A DNA stretch of 64,000 nt from assembly GCA_948474755.1 (NCBI GenBank), contig CAOLHI010001473.1, positions 372,001 through 436,000 on the forward strand, written 5' to 3'. Below the pieces are notes generated by a model. The model was not told the origin of the DNA. It did not search any database and saw only the letters and a program-made list of their open reading frames with translations. The stretch is from Ctenosaura bakeri (Eukaryota; Chordata; Lepidosauria; Squamata; Iguanidae). Shown piece by piece: positions 1-13,875 of this stretch (position 1 is its first letter; each line of letters begins with the position of its first letter). The translations under genes were made by a program, and so were the position numbers.

Positions 1-3000
1 ATTTGAAGAAAGAGAGATGGCACTGTGTAAGCATTTTTGGAGACAGACGTACACCATTATATATTTCCCAGTGCCGCAGTGAATCATTTCAGTAAATAAG
101 AAGAATGTGCAGACATGTGCAGTGCTCCCCTGTTGCCACTGTCCTTGGAAAAGCCAGCAATGGAGAGACAAGTGCACCTCCCCTGTCAGCTTCTGCTTAT
201 TCAATGCAAGCAGTAAGGAACTCAAGAGATGTTCGGCATTCCCCATGGTCTTTTTCAAGTTGCCTCTGGCTTAATTAATTGACAAAGACTTGCTGGAAGA
301 GAGCCTTCTTTTCTTTGTGTTGTTTACAAGTAATGATTTTAGGAAGAAAAGACCAGAAAGTTAAGTGTGACCCTAGTAAGTTTGGAAAACCTTATCCACC
401 CAGGCAGATCTTCACTGAAAGAGTACTTAGAACTCTTGTCCATTCTTCCAAAGTAAATTCCCAATCAATCTAATGACCTGTTCTCAAAAGAGGATTAAAT
501 TGCTTTAATTCTCAGTCTCTCTCTTCATAGTGTACCTAGGTATTTTCCACATTCTTCACCCAACTGTAAATCTGGGGATCCTTTAGGATGGGTTGTAATA
601 AAACAAATATAATCACAGACTGGAAATTTAGTGGAAAAAGTGCTATTATATTATGTTTATACTAAAAGGCAAAAGTGGATTTATTAAAGGAGGATGTTTA
701 TTACAGTTACATTAATTCTACAATGGTGTTTACATTTACATTCCATCTAAAAACCTTGCCAGAATGAAGGTGAAAAGCCTGATCAATTCCCCTCTCCCTG
801 TTTTAATCTTGGGATTCAAAGCAAAAAATTAAGTTTCAGTTTAATAAATTTCAATGTATGAAATTTCAAATCAATATACTGAAAAACAAACAACAATAAG
901 CATTGATTCGATTCTTTGTTAAAGTATCACCAGTGCTGAATTTCCATATATTATTCCCTCATCTTGATTGCTACTCTATCATCCACAACAAACAAGAAAG
1001 AGAAGTGAAAAACAGAGCAGGGAATAATACAGTGATGTCTAAAAGTGAGGCCATGGTCTTGGGAATATAACATGGCTGTGAGTCCATCTGGATTTCTAAG
1101 TGCAACCATCAACTTCAAGTCCATAACTTCTTTCTAGTATGTGTTGGAAAACTGTTTTGCCTGACCAGGGAGGTTCTAGGAATGCAGACAATACAGGACA
1201 AACCTTAGCAGTACTGCTCAGAAATAGAAAATAAGGAAGGAAATGTCATTTGTGTCTGTTGTTCAGTAGTTTTTATTATGGGTTGTTATCCCTTTTAATT
1301 CTTGTATTGTTTTGCTAAATGCTGAGGAGTCGTTTTAAAGACAGAAGGATAGAATATAAGTATTTAAATAAATAAATAAATAAATAAATAAATGCCTGGA
1401 CTGTACCACTTTGAACAGCAGATTTCCTTCTCTTTATCAAAATGCTCTTCTCTCCACATAGAAAACTGGCCTATTATGCAAGAGGCAAGAGTAGAGCCCT
1501 TCTCTCTTGATGAAGCTATTTGCCTGGATTTAGATATTGCTGATTTTTGTTGTTTTCTTGTGGTTGAAGGAGCATTCAATCATATTCCCTTACAGTCTGA
1601 AAATCTGCAGTCCAGTCACCCATTAATTTACCCCTCTTGTTTGCTGTTGGTGAGAAATAGATTATTCCCTATATTGTACTCCCAACCAAAATGCAATCCA
1701 AAAAAATAAAACAAGTTTGACCTAAAGCACTGTCCTGCCAATGCGCAGTTATGGATGGCTTCAGTGTAGCATCCTACTCATTCATCTTGTGAGGAACTTT
1801 CCAAGCTCTTGTCTGAACAGAACATAAAGAGCAGTGTGAAACCTCCACCTTTTACCTCCATGGTTTCCCAAGTTAATTGTTAGCATATTAATTTTTCCTC
1901 CCAAAGAAAAAAGGAAAATGCTGACTAATACTTCTAGGGCAACTTTTTCCAGAGAAAAGGAACAAGTATGAGTTCCTAATACTGTAGACTCATTGCTATT
2001 TTAAAACTCGGCAGTAGAATTCAACCTCTGGTGTGTTTAATTAGGAGCTGCAGGTCAACAGCAAGTAGAGGAGGGAGTGTGCCCTCTTTTGGAAGATGGG
2101 CAGAATTGCCTGCTATCTCAAAGCAGACACCCAAAAAGTAGGGATGGAAATAACACTTGCCGTTGTTTGTTTCCTGACTGAAAAATAGTTTTCTTGATTC
2201 ACGAAACCCATCTGAGAAGAAGAATATAATAGATACAATTTTGTGCAGTGTTGGACTTGTGTTCATACATTCCATAGAGCTTGGTGGGAAGAATGGGTTC
2301 CGTGCAGAAATACCATATACTTTTTTGTTTGTTATGTGAAAATTGTGCGTAGTTGCACAATATCTGCTTCCAGACAATCACACCTGCAAGATTAACATTT
2401 TCTACACAAAAAGCAGCAATCTTGCACAACAACATTTTTACACAAAACTCAGACATGCACAACTGCAATCTTGTATTTAAAAATAGCTACAAGTTTTTGT
2501 TGTGAAAGATTATTTCTGCACAAGATTTTAGGTGTACAAAATTGTAGGAGGGGGTTGCAGGACTCTTGTATCAAAAAAAAATCACACATGACTGAGTGGA
2601 AACAGTGTTTTCTGTTCTGATCCTTGCAATTGTCATGGGAAAAAACCACTTATATTTCTGCATAAAATAATTTCCCCAAACATTTGAGGTTGCATGACTA
2701 CTGGGCAAGAGCCATCCAGAAATACTTATTTTTTCTGCAGTGGGGCAAAAACTGTGGAAACTATTCATTCTCACTAGGAAGGACAAAACAATCAAATAGT
2801 AACATCCCTAGCAGGGAGGGAATTTGTTTACTTTTCTCTGCTTGGGTCTAGTCCATTGCCATCTGGATCAGTGGAGATAAGGGAAAGGAGAAACTGTTTC
2901 TTCACCTGCTTAAGAAGAGTAAAAGGCCAAAAAGACCAAAAAAAAAAAAAAAAGGTGGGGGGAATGGATCAGAACAACAAAAGAAAATACTAATCTTCAG

Positions 3001-5393
3001 CATTGGTTGATATAGAAGCAAATAACATCAATGAAGGGGATGAGGATCTTGCCCCACACAGACTGTTCTTTTTGTACAGCATGAGGGTGAGATGGATCTG
3101 AGCTGTTTTTGAAATTAAAGTCACCTAATGGGAAGCAAGGATGACAGAGGCATTTTAAAAATCATGAATGGTATAGAGAAAGCAAATAAAGAAAAGATTT
3201 TATTTCAGTCCTTTTAAAAAAGTTCTCATCTGAAATTCAGATAAAGTCGAGAAGAATTCAATGGGCATTAAGCTGAGGAGGAAGAACCCAAGAAGTGCTC
3301 CTTACAACTCAATGAGAGACATATAGAAGCTGTTCTCCTTGAGATGCTATGATTCATAGTGAATATAAGCATAAATGGCCACAATATCTAAATGGAAACT
3401 TCCTATTTGGAGACAGCATTATGATGCTAACTGGGAGAAGTCACAGAAGGAAGTGAAAAAGAAAGGAGAGACAGAAGAGGACATGGAATGCACTTATGGA
3501 ATAACATGTAGACAAAACTCTGTCCTTATCCAGTAGTTTAGTTTTCTCCACAATCCACAGGATCTTAATGGGATCTTGGCCTATTATTCCTTTTTAGGGG
3601 GGCTTTTCTGTTTTGCAGTAAAGGATAGATTTCAAATTCCTTCTACTTCATAATTCTATGAACCACTATCTGTATTTAAACTGAAAATACAGCCATATAC
3701 AAATATTGATTTGACAGTATATTTTTGGGCTCAAGCCATTAAGATGGAGCATTATTTCTTATTTTTGTTTTACGAACAAAAGCATCTTAGAAGTGCAACA
3801 ACCCTTCTCACAGAATAGTTGAAAGTACCCATAGAGGGCAGTAGTAATCAAATTAGATAGTAAGAGTGACCGAAAGTTTCTTTCCATCTTGCTCTCTGGT
3901 GAAAATTGATAAATCCCAGAGATGTTTTCCCCTTCTTTCTGCCAGGCTTCTCTTAGCTCTCTCCAAGCATGCAGATCAGCTTATCATCCTCAGTACCTTT
4001 TCCTATCTGTAGGATGGAGTTCCTATAAGACAGTCTTTTTTTAAAATTGTTTCACTAATTTTTATCCTTAATCAGGCCCACAGATGCTTATTCATAGCAT
4101 GCATTTTCCATTAAACCTTCATAATCTAATAACGTTTTTTGCTGAATTATTAGATATTATTACTACTGATGTTTTGGGGTATTTCATTTTTAGGCGATGT
4201 CCTTACTCAGTAAAATAACTTCTGGCTCACATGATGCATGCAGTCCTGCATATAACATATTTCAGGGTTTCTCAAAATTTTTGCAGGTCAAGTTTTTTTT
4301 TTCCTCCATTAAAAAATGGAGATCTGCTTATTCTTACCATGAAGAAAGTGCATGAATAAAGATTACTCTTCCTTGGGAGAGCCTATCCCTTGTGTGAGTC
4401 ACAATCTGGGTATGGCACTTCAATGCCAGTACTAGGCAAGCTGGAAGCATAGTTCCAGCAAATAGGACGGAGGTAAAACAGGCAATTTTCTTTGAAGGCA
4501 GGCAATTCTGCTGCATTTCTACATTGGAATGATTGAATGATCCAATCACATTCAGTGCAGAATTTCCTGTTCCCAGTGTAGGCTGATTGATAGTAGGCAA
4601 AATCGGAGCATAATTCACAGTAGGGAGTCTCCTCTTATTTCTTTTTACCTGTTTTCTTGTGACACTCTAATTGGCACACAGTTTTGGAATTACTAGCATG
4701 CTTATTGACAGACTCAGAAATAGAAGTTTGTTAGATTTATGCTGAATCAAAATGGTAAGTTGACTGGTGTTTCAACTTGCTGCTGCTTTGTCTCTTTCAT
4801 GTTCTTCCCTCTTGATTTTCTTGTTGGTGTGTTGCACTTTGATTTTTTTTATTTGCTTGTGATTAACCAGCTCAAACACTTTGTTCTTTTTTCCCCTTTT
4901 TTTAAGTGAAAAGGCAGATTATAAATGTTTGTGAATACTTTCTTGATGAGGTTTTTCTAACATATTCAGCTTAAGTAATGCTCTTGAACCGCTCACATTT
5001 TAAAGAGTGTGCTGTTGAATGCCCTGGCACATTGTGCTTTGTGTTAATTAAACAAAAACAACAAAAGGAAGTTTATGTGTTCATGTGTAAAATGGTCATG
5101 GGTGGAGCACCATAGATAAATTCCAGTGTGGTTTTGGGGTGGGTCAGTACTCTTCTCATGCTTCTACCTGGTGGTGAGACTTTAGGTTTGAAACTTGTTC
5201 GCTGAGAAGTTTCCACATTATTTTCATTGTCAAATAATTGGTCTACCTTTCCCCATCTGATTGTTCCCTTGCTCCTTGGCTTTGTAGATAGATAAGACGT
5301 ATATAATGCTCTGAGGATGAGTTTGTGGAGAGGTGATAGATTGCATGACAGATTATGAAGTCTGAGCGGCAGCCCTGAGACCATGGAATAGAG
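1..5393. other. Intergenic, no gene seen
   Basis: AT-rich vertebrate non-coding DNA. Besides the (TAAA)n tract there is a poly(A) run at 2938-2954. The short open frames have no recognisable domain and no splice-site support. Confidence 0.6.
1366..1393 (+). repeat. (TAAA)n microsatellite
   Basis: Seven TAAA units. Confidence 0.95.
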
Positions 5394-5463
5394 GAATTTA
5401 TGGTAGTGGATCTAGGTCAGGTTTTCTGTCAGAGGCCTGACCTAGACCCACTACCATAAATTC
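5394..5463. repeat. 70-bp near-perfect hairpin
   Basis: Arms 5394-5421 and 5436-5463 are 28 bp each with a single mismatch; the loop is 14 bases (ttttctgtcagagg). The arms begin gaatttatggtagtgg. Size resembles a small foldback element or a microRNA-like precursor, but there is no sign of transcription. Confidence 0.85.
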
Positions 5464-7059
5464 TTCACTCTCTTAAGGCTGCGACTCAGATTATATCATC
5501 CGTCAATAGGCAGATTATCCTCTCCACCTTTAATCCAACTAAGAATATACTGCCTTAACAACCACACTTAAATTTTTAAAGCACTACTCCAGAATGACAA
5601 TACAATGAAACACAACAAACTTCAAGCACTGAAATACACCAGGATTTAATCCTTGGGGTGCAATATGATTTTACCAAGGCACTCCCAGGTTTGTTCACCA
5701 CAGTTCTTGGTGCAGCAGCCGTGATTATCCCTCATGATTCTACCTGCCTTCCAGGCATCATATCATCTAATTACAAATATATTTATCTGATAGTGGGTCC
5801 TTAAGATAGAATTCAGATTCTTGGGTATACCACTCATCCTACTTCCTGAGCTGGAAAGAAAACAAGGGGTGGTGGTTTGAATCATTCCAGCATTTCAAGA
5901 ACTTCAACTTGCAGGCCAAGATCCCCTCCAGGTCTCCTCCTATTAGAAAGATCAGAGTTTAAGAACATATGGATCTGCCTCACTTGATATTTGCTTGTTT
6001 AGTGTGGTCATTCTTATCCCAATGTTCTGTTCTTGTCCATACATCTTTACTTTCACTACTGCTCACAACCTAAAAACTGTCTAAAATTCAAAAAATTCTA
6101 ATCAAATGTAGACTTCACAAAATTGAAACATCATCTAAGAAATTTTACTGCTACTACTTTGTCCAGTAGGTTTAACTATTCAGTCAACAACACAGACACA
6201 ATTTTAAACTGCTCCTTATGCTAAAGTGGTGCTGACAACATCATTGATAGTGTTGCTGCAGAGCATAAATAATAATGTCAACAGTGCAGAGCAGTGTTGA
6301 CTCGTGATCTGCCAAAAATATGAAAAATATCCATCTTTGCAAAAAGACAAATTGCAAACATTGAGGAAAGATGTGTCATTTTAATGCATTTGAACCTGGC
6401 ATCTTAGCTTCAGCCAGGAGGCCCATGCTGAGTATTAGGAATGGAGGATTTTTAAAAATGTCTAATGCACCCATGCAAAAAAAATCTGTTGGCTACCTGA
6501 AACTTCTTGGCACAGCCCAATAAAACTGAAGTGGGGGGAAAGCAGTTGTTTGAAATTTGGGAACAAATGTATATGAGGGAAGAGGGATGTGTTTTCCCAT
6601 CCAGATCTGGCAATATCCTCCTAAGAATTGCTCTGATCTAAGCACACACTTCAAAGTGAACCATGCATGAAGCACCTACACCCCTGGTTGCAAACTTAAA
6701 CTTGTAATCTAGTGTGCATGAATTTATCATCCTCTTCATATTCTTAATATCTCTCTGGCTTTTTATTCTTTCCTTGTAGATTGTTATAGTAACTTCTAAT
6801 GGTTGATCACTTATTGTGTATCCTCACCACTTTCCCCAGATATCATGTTCTTCTATAAGGGTCTTCCCACTCCCATTTGCCTCCAGGGAGAGTTTTTACC
6901 ACACACTGTCCATCAATGACTGCCTGTGTACAGACAGCATCAGAGAATCTATAGAGTTGGAAGTAGCTTCATAAGCCATCAAGTCCAGATGAATGTGCCC
7001 ATATTTTAAAATTTTTGTCTGACACTCTGATTTATGTCCCACCACTAAAAGGGGTTAGG
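5464..7059. other. Intergenic, no gene seen
   Basis: Unique-looking non-coding sequence; no repeat or gene recognised. Confidence 0.5.
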
Positions 7060-7142
7060 ATAATGGGAATATGAGACTGGGCCATTTTAGTGGCAGCACC
7101 TTAATTATGGAATTACCTCCCTAGGGAGATTAGATTATGTTG
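7060..7142 (+). pseudogene. Short L2-like LINE fragment
   Basis: The piece 'ggcagcaccttaattatgga' with following 'ccctagggagatta' parallels the AP-LWNSLP-EIR coding block of L2-like ends. About 80 bp, no 3' UTR. Confidence 0.4.
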
Positions 7143-9444
7143 GGGTAGGGAACTCTTGGCTTTCCAGATGTGCAACCTTTAAGCTCCCATCATTGTCACC
7201 CAGCAAAACAAATGAAAGGTGTTGTGGAGCTAGTACTTTAAAAGATCTGGTGAACCAAAGGTACCCTGACCCTGAACTTTCTTCACTCATTGCTTGCTTT
7301 TTCTTTGTCAGCGAATAAAATCTTCTAGTTTCACTCAGTTAAAGAACTTACTATTGGGCCCACCCACACAATTTTTAATACTCTACTTTTTAAAATTTTG
7401 CTTTAAAAATCTGTTTTCATCCCTTTTTTTATTTTACACCATTTTGACAGCCTGATGAAAGCTGATATTAAAAATTATTTTCATAAAAATTAATAATAAA
7501 GTGCATTTTCAAATTTAACAGTATACTGACATAATGTTGAGAATACACTTTTACTCTAAGTTATATTTAGAAGTTTTATTCATTTTTAGCTAGCTTTTTG
7601 GAATACTCAGTGCTTGATAACTAACAGAACTGGTTACACTAGCAATGAGATGAGGTTATTGGCAACCCTACATGCTCAAGGCTCCCCTGGCTGTCACATC
7701 ACCAGACTTGGGCCTGAAAAATAGACAGCTAATGGCTTCCCCCTGCTTTTTTTGCAGAGTAGCTACATGGCATATTTTACTAAAACTAACTTATCTTAAA
7801 TTACAGAACATAATCCCCCCCACCCCACTTTATACACATTTTCATTCTTTTTATTGCAAGGGCTGTGCCAAAGAATTTTTTTACAGACAGCTTCTGAATG
7901 AAAAGAAGCAAAGCGCTGATTAATGAGCCGTGTTTGTTCTGTTGCATGTGATCAAACAGGCCAGCACTACAGTCATTGATAAAAGCAAGCAAGGCACAGT
8001 TATATCTGCAGCCTGTTATATTTGTCTGCTTAAAATTCAGTTGATCTGAGTGCTGGAATAATTTGCTCTGTACCATCTGGCGCCAACGAGGTGTGTGTTT
8101 AGGGAGAGGGGGAGGAAATCCCAGTATGTGAAAATACTGTATTGGAGTTTGCAATTTTAAATTATGGATAAACAGTTCACTATATATAATATGAATTACA
8201 ACATTCCCGCAGCTGAACTGTAAACAATCCTACAAATGCTAATCTCAGGAACATTTAGAAGCAAACTTATCACACAAGTGCAGCAATGCCTGTGACTTTT
8301 TATGTGGATATATATAGCATATTAAAGTCCATAAACTACCGTACAGCAAGATACATTGACTGCAAACACATACATTTAAAAATCCTGCCCTAGGATCGAA
8401 TATGCATACATCTTCACTGTCATCAATATGAACAAGGTGAACTTGGAGAACAAATCTTATTCCTGTAGATGTAACTTTTGTTTGACAGTTTTGTTGAAAA
8501 GGAGCTTTTCCATGCTAACCTCACTTTGACGACAGCCAGACAGTTTTTCCTCATTATATTTTATGAATAAAAGTTGCTGCTACCAGGTTTTGAGATCACT
8601 GCCACTTTGAGGAAAATGGTGTACAAAAATACTTGGTTTTCTGTTATTTTAAGTCCAATGGTTTTCCCCAGAGGATGCTAGAAATTGTAGTTTGATAAGT
8701 ATTCTGAAAATTATCTGATTCCTGGTTTACCCCTCCATGAGCGTTGGATGGTGGCTTTCATTTGAGGAGGGTGATGAATGCATTATAATTTTTAGCCCAG
8801 CCTTCAAAACAGTACTTCTTAAACTATCTGACCAACAGAAGTTTATTCCCAATGTGTCGGGGATGGGCCCATTGGCTACAGCTGCTTCTTTCTTTTCTGG
8901 AAGCTTGCTGTGAGACAACACTGGCCTGCAGACCACCACTTTGAGCGTCCCAGTTTTAAAAGATCTACACAAAGTGCTGAATCTGTTTTGGGACTTGGGT
9001 TCAGCACTGTGGGTTTTAAAAATTAGAGTAAAATATAGAACAGATAGCCCCACTGACATGGAAGCCACCAGCCACCATTACACTTTAACACCATTTCTTA
9101 AAGTAGAAGAAATTATTACTACAATAATGTGGTAAAATTCCACTGGGTGCTGTACATGGGGTTGCATTGTTGGCCCTTCCACACACACATCTTCCATGTG
9201 GCTTAGAGTTTATAAGCTGTGTTATAACAGCTTCCTCCAACCTTGCACCCCCAAATATTTTGGTCTATAACTCCCATCACCTCCCACCCAGCATGACTCA
9301 ACCTGACACCCTAATGATATGAGAGATAAAAACTCCTCCCACCAGCTCCCACTAGGTCATCTAGGCTGGAATAATAGGAGTTGCAGCCCAACCTATCAGG
9401 AAGGCAGCAGGTTGTGGGAAGCTGCTTTATCACATATGGCAGGG
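7143..9444. other. Intergenic, possibly holding a conserved block
   Basis: 7905-8170 has the look of conserved non-coding DNA (see findings). 7143-7250 and 8650-8730 resemble decayed palindromic repeats. No gene seen. Confidence 0.4.
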
Positions 9445-9835
9445 GGCGGGCAGTACACTATGAGAGACCATAAGAGAGGGCCTTCTCTGTTGTGACACCC
9501 TTGTTATGGAATACCCTCTCCTCAGAAGCCCAATTAGCATCAGTACTGCTATCATTCTGGCATCAAGTCAAACCATGGCTTTCTATCAAAGTCATTGGGG
9601 CCTGACTGATTTTATCCAATTTGTCCATGTGCTATAGTTTGCATTATTTTAAATTGTTTTAACTGGTTTTGTATTGTCTTGTTTTAAGTGATAAATGATT
9701 TATTACACCTTCTGTTTTTTAAAATTATTGATACTGTTTTTAAATTGTTTTAAATTCTTCTAAACTGATTTTACTGTATTCTGCCCTGAGATCCTCAGAT
9801 ATAGGGTGGGAGACAGACAAATAAATAAACAAATA
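9445..9835 (+). pseudogene. L2-like LINE 3' end
   Basis: The first part translates as RAFSVVTPLLWNTLSSEAQ followed by WHQVKPWLSIK, the C-terminus typical of L2-type reverse transcriptases (RAFSVAAPRLWNSLP). An AT-rich 3' UTR follows, ending in an ataaataaac run at about 9820-9835. Confidence 0.75.
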
Positions 9836-12800
9836 GGGTTGGGACAGAAGAAAAAAGAAGCCATGTGAATGGGAAAGTGAGATATGAAAGATAAACCATG
9901 ACAGATGAGTGTTAGAAAAGGATTGTCTGGCCAGTGCATTGAAGGAAGGAATACACTATTTAGGAACCAGGTAGGTGGGAAAGTGACAGTATACTTGTTT
10001 TATGCCAGTTTAACTGTCATGGCTAATATCCCAAACTATCTTTGAAGATGGACTTCAAGTTCTAGACTTCAATAATGTAGAGGTGAAAATGGGCACATGT
10101 TTGTTATATACTTGTTATCCATTCATTCTCATACTGCATCTCCCTCTGCAAACATATTACTTGACACTGCTGGGAGCTCTTCATTGTGTGTTCGCTTATA
10201 GTGGGTCAGATGAGTTGAGATGTTTCTCCTGATTCTGTCCATCATGGGACTATGTGATTGTCCTCCCTACCCATTAGGGTGCACTTACCCCACCTTGATA
10301 TTCCATAAATCCACTGGGAAATGGCACCAAGATTCTGTTCAGCATTTGTGTAACATAAATATATACATGTACAATTATGCTAGATTGCTCTTACAGTTAG
10401 GGATGCATGCTAATAACAGGTTACTCATATGTGCATTTAGAGAAAGCTCAGCTACTTCTGAACTCTTGCATAAACATGCCCTTGGTATTACCCTTCCTCT
10501 TAGATCAAGAAAGTGCAGTCACTGATACAAGAGGCCTGTCCAAATATGAAAAATACAAGTATATAATATAACGCAGTATAAGATATAACAAGCTATGGCA
10601 AATGTATAATGTTCAATATGTGTGTGTAAAATTTGCATTGACAATCCTTCAGAAAAGAACCTGGTAACTAATTACATATGCTGGATTTTAGGCAGGCCAG
10701 ACAGTGTTCAGATATTCTATACCATGCTGATGTACAAGGATGATGAAGTGGGACAGGCAGGCCTGGTGGGTGACAGAAGCAAGTATGTAGGCATTCCATA
10801 TAATAGGGTGGAAAGCAATGATCAAACCAAGGAGAAGAAGCAGTGTTGCCTTGCTTTCTTCTTATAGATGGCTATATGGACTGGGCTCAAAGGGAGATGG
10901 AAAAAGAATGAGAAATGACAACTATGGTAAGCAGAAGATGGAAGAACAAAGGGAAGGCCTCACTGATGTAATCCTGCTCAAATGCTTCTCAAATCCTGGA
11001 GTCAACTTCATCAATAGCTGTTACTTATCAGAGCAACCCTGCTATTTCAGGGGAATTCTAGACTAATTCCAGATTAAAACAGGGCCATATTGTCTACTTC
11101 ATTCACCAGTACCTACAGCTGGACAGCCACCTTGCCCCACAGAGGGATACTTGCAATTGGGCAATCATCCTTGAGGAGGAAATTCATAAACATCTCCCTC
11201 AGAAGCATGCCAGGTCAATTCAGCTTAATGTTAAGAAGACAAGGACAAGGGCCAAGAATACTGATGGCTAGATAAGCCTCTATAGCCTACCAGCACCATG
11301 TTAGCATCTCAGGCCATGTCAAATGGAACTGATTCCAGAAAATCAGACTCAGTGGTGCTCTGAACACTTCCACACCACCTTGGGTAGAAAGATCACTAGG
11401 AAATAGCATGGCTCAAACACAGGCAGGATCCTCAACCTGTCATAATTGCATACTGAGGCACTTTAAAGTTTGGAGGACATGGTCTCGTGTAACCTAAACG
11501 TTAGGCACTCTTTCACTGTAAGTGACACTTAAAAGAAGGATTAACTTTGGCTAGATATTACCAAAATAAAGCTTCTAGTACAAGTGCAACTCATTTGCCT
11601 GAGATATTATATTCCTAATCCACAAAATAGTGATACCTTTACCCGCCAATCAAAATGCACAAAATGCTTCTTCATCAACCAAAGATGTTAAAAAGCATGC
11701 AGAGGGGGAAAGTAACAACATTAGAGTCCTAGGCTTATATTTTCTCCTTGATGTTACTTCTGTTGTCAGTTATGATGAATCTCAATTCAGACAGAGGCCA
11801 GTCCCCTTCTTGGCCAGGTGGGGACTAGGGACAAAGAGCAATATAAGACAAATAATAAAATTTCAACTCCCTTGAGATCCAGGTTGTCCCTGTCCTATGC
11901 AAGGCTAATTGCTCCTTTCTTAGGCAAAAAACATTGAATTTCTCAAGAAGTCTCTATACTGCTACATCTGGAAAAACTTGAGGCGATGTCTATGTAAAAG
12001 TTGCCAATTATACTACAAATGAAAGAGTTTTACCTTTGCTGGAGGTAGAAACCTCCAAGAATTAAATCTACTCTACTAGCTTCCTCCTGTAAAAATTTCC
12101 CCTGTTGCAGCAAAACTTGACATAATCAAATCCAGGGAACATATTCAGGGGTATTTGTGTTGGCCATATAGCAAAATACAACAAAATCCAAAATCCAGAC
12201 CATCTTAATTGACAAAGGAAGTAACACCTGAGACAAAGCGTAGACCTGTAACTAACATTGCCACTTTTCTTCTCCTGTATGATTTTTAACATCTTTGCCT
12301 GTTGAAGCAGTCAGTGAAACTTTGCATGACACATTTTGTGCACTTTGGATGGCCGATAAAGTTATTGCTATTTTGTGGATTTTGGATTTTGTTGTACTGT
12401 TTTTCTTAATGTTGTTTTCATAACATTCCTAACAAGCAGTCTGTCAGGATTTAAATGCATGTTTTCTTTCTTCTTATCAAGTCACATACTTTCACGCTGT
12501 GGATTGGCCTCTGCCTTGTTCATCCTCTAAAAAAAAAAACCCAACTACTGGTATTTAATTCCAACTGAGGCAAAAGTAGACCAACTGCCAGTTTCCTTTC
12601 TGTTTGCTGACAGTTGGACTCTCCTCACACCACACCTGTGTTCCTCAGAACAGGTGTCCTCCCTCTTCAGCTCTTTTGATGTGGATGAAAAGGCCATGGA
12701 GGAACTTGCTGAAATGCACTTCCTGCAGGAATGTAATGTGAGGACTAGAGCAAAGCAAGCAAATATCATGTAAAACAGGATCCATGAAACTTGGAGGACT

Positions 12801-13180
12801 GTGGTAATGAGAGGTATTTGATACTTTGTCATGGGATCACTATAAGTCCACAGATGACTTGAAAGTGCAAATGCGCGCGCGCACACACACATTGAGAAAA
12901 GAAAAAAGAAAATGTGGATTAAAACATTGGATGCCCAATGAAAGGAAAGCCCTTAAAAAGCTGATTGGCTATTTGTTACGTTTTATAATGTGTTTGTTCT
13001 CTAGACAAGAATGCCAGAGTGCAATCCATAGAACCTACCTTTCACTTTGAACAGCACAATTATAGTAGTTTAATTTACTCGCTTATTTTAGACCCCAAAG
13101 ACTGCTCACTTTTATTGTTTTTTTTGCATAGGGTGTGGTATTTAAAAAAAAAAGAAGAAGGGTAATTAGATCCTATAAGG

Positions 13181-13243
<63 letters not shown>

Positions 13244-13649
13244 GACAGACAGTGGAAGCTGACCTTTCTTCCCCAGTCCGTACTGGTCTCTACTCATACT
13301 TCTCTCTCATGAATTAAAGCAAAAGGGTATTTAATTTTATACAGATGAAGGAGGTGGGTAAGAGGTGGAATATGGGGGGAAATGGAACAAGAGCACAGTA
13401 GCAACAACTTTTTTCACTGAATCAGTGGTATGGCTGAATGGAAACCTATAATTTTATTCTGTGTTCATTCTCATGAATGTTGAGCTCTTGTTTTGGGTGA
13501 TTTTTCACATAGTTTCAATATTCAGCACCCTGCCAGACTGCTAGTATTTCTTCTCTGCACTATGCTACACTGACCTTCTTTGTTTTCACTTATCCTTACT
13601 ACTGTGCAATCTGACTTTCTGGGGAGAGCTCTGTGTTTGAGTTTACAGG
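9836..13649. other. Intergenic, no gene seen
   Basis: Apart from the (GAAA)n tract and a CG/CA run at 12873-12892, nothing recognised. Open frames of 60-115 codons lack family motifs. Confidence 0.55.
13182..13242 (+). repeat. (GAAA)n microsatellite
   Basis: About 15 uninterrupted GAAA units, following an A/G-rich stretch. Confidence 0.97.
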
Positions 13650-13837
13650 CACCTATAGTTGGAGCATTGGACTACAACACCTGGAGACCAGGGTTCAATT
13701 CCCTGCTCAGCCATGAAAAACCCACTGGGTGACCTCAGGCGTGTCACACACTCTCAGGCCCAGAAAACCCTGTGATGGGTTCGCTTTAGGGTCACCATAA
13801 GTCAGAAACAACTTGAAGTCACACAACAGCAACAACA
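13650..13837 (+). mobile_element. tRNA-derived squamate SINE, copy 1
   Basis: Head with box A-like (tagttggagcattgg) and box B-like (ggttcaattcc) pol III motifs, a MIR-like core (cactgggtgacctcaggcgt) and the tail gtcaccataagtcagaaaca followed by (caa)n. Directly followed by the truncated CR1. Confidence 0.85.
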
Positions 13838-13875
13838 TGACATCAGATATAGCACTAGTATCTCATTGATAAAAA

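Noticed and set aside
2340..2540. Similarity in word use (tctgcacaaaa) to 52400-52530
   Set aside because: Only short AT-rich words are shared; no collinear alignment by eye.
2021..2795. Cluster of minus-strand open frames
   Set aside because: AT-rich non-coding DNA with recurring 'cacaaaa' words; overlapping frames with no domain.
5073..5384. Minus-strand open frame of 103 codons next to the hairpin
   Set aside because: No recognisable domain, no splice or promoter support; length within chance for 64 kb.
13135..13317. Lys/Arg/Glu-rich open frame
   Set aside because: Translation of the (GAAA)n microsatellite.
13650..13720. tRNA-like sequence with box A and box B
   Set aside because: It is the head of a SINE; no cloverleaf with proper stems.
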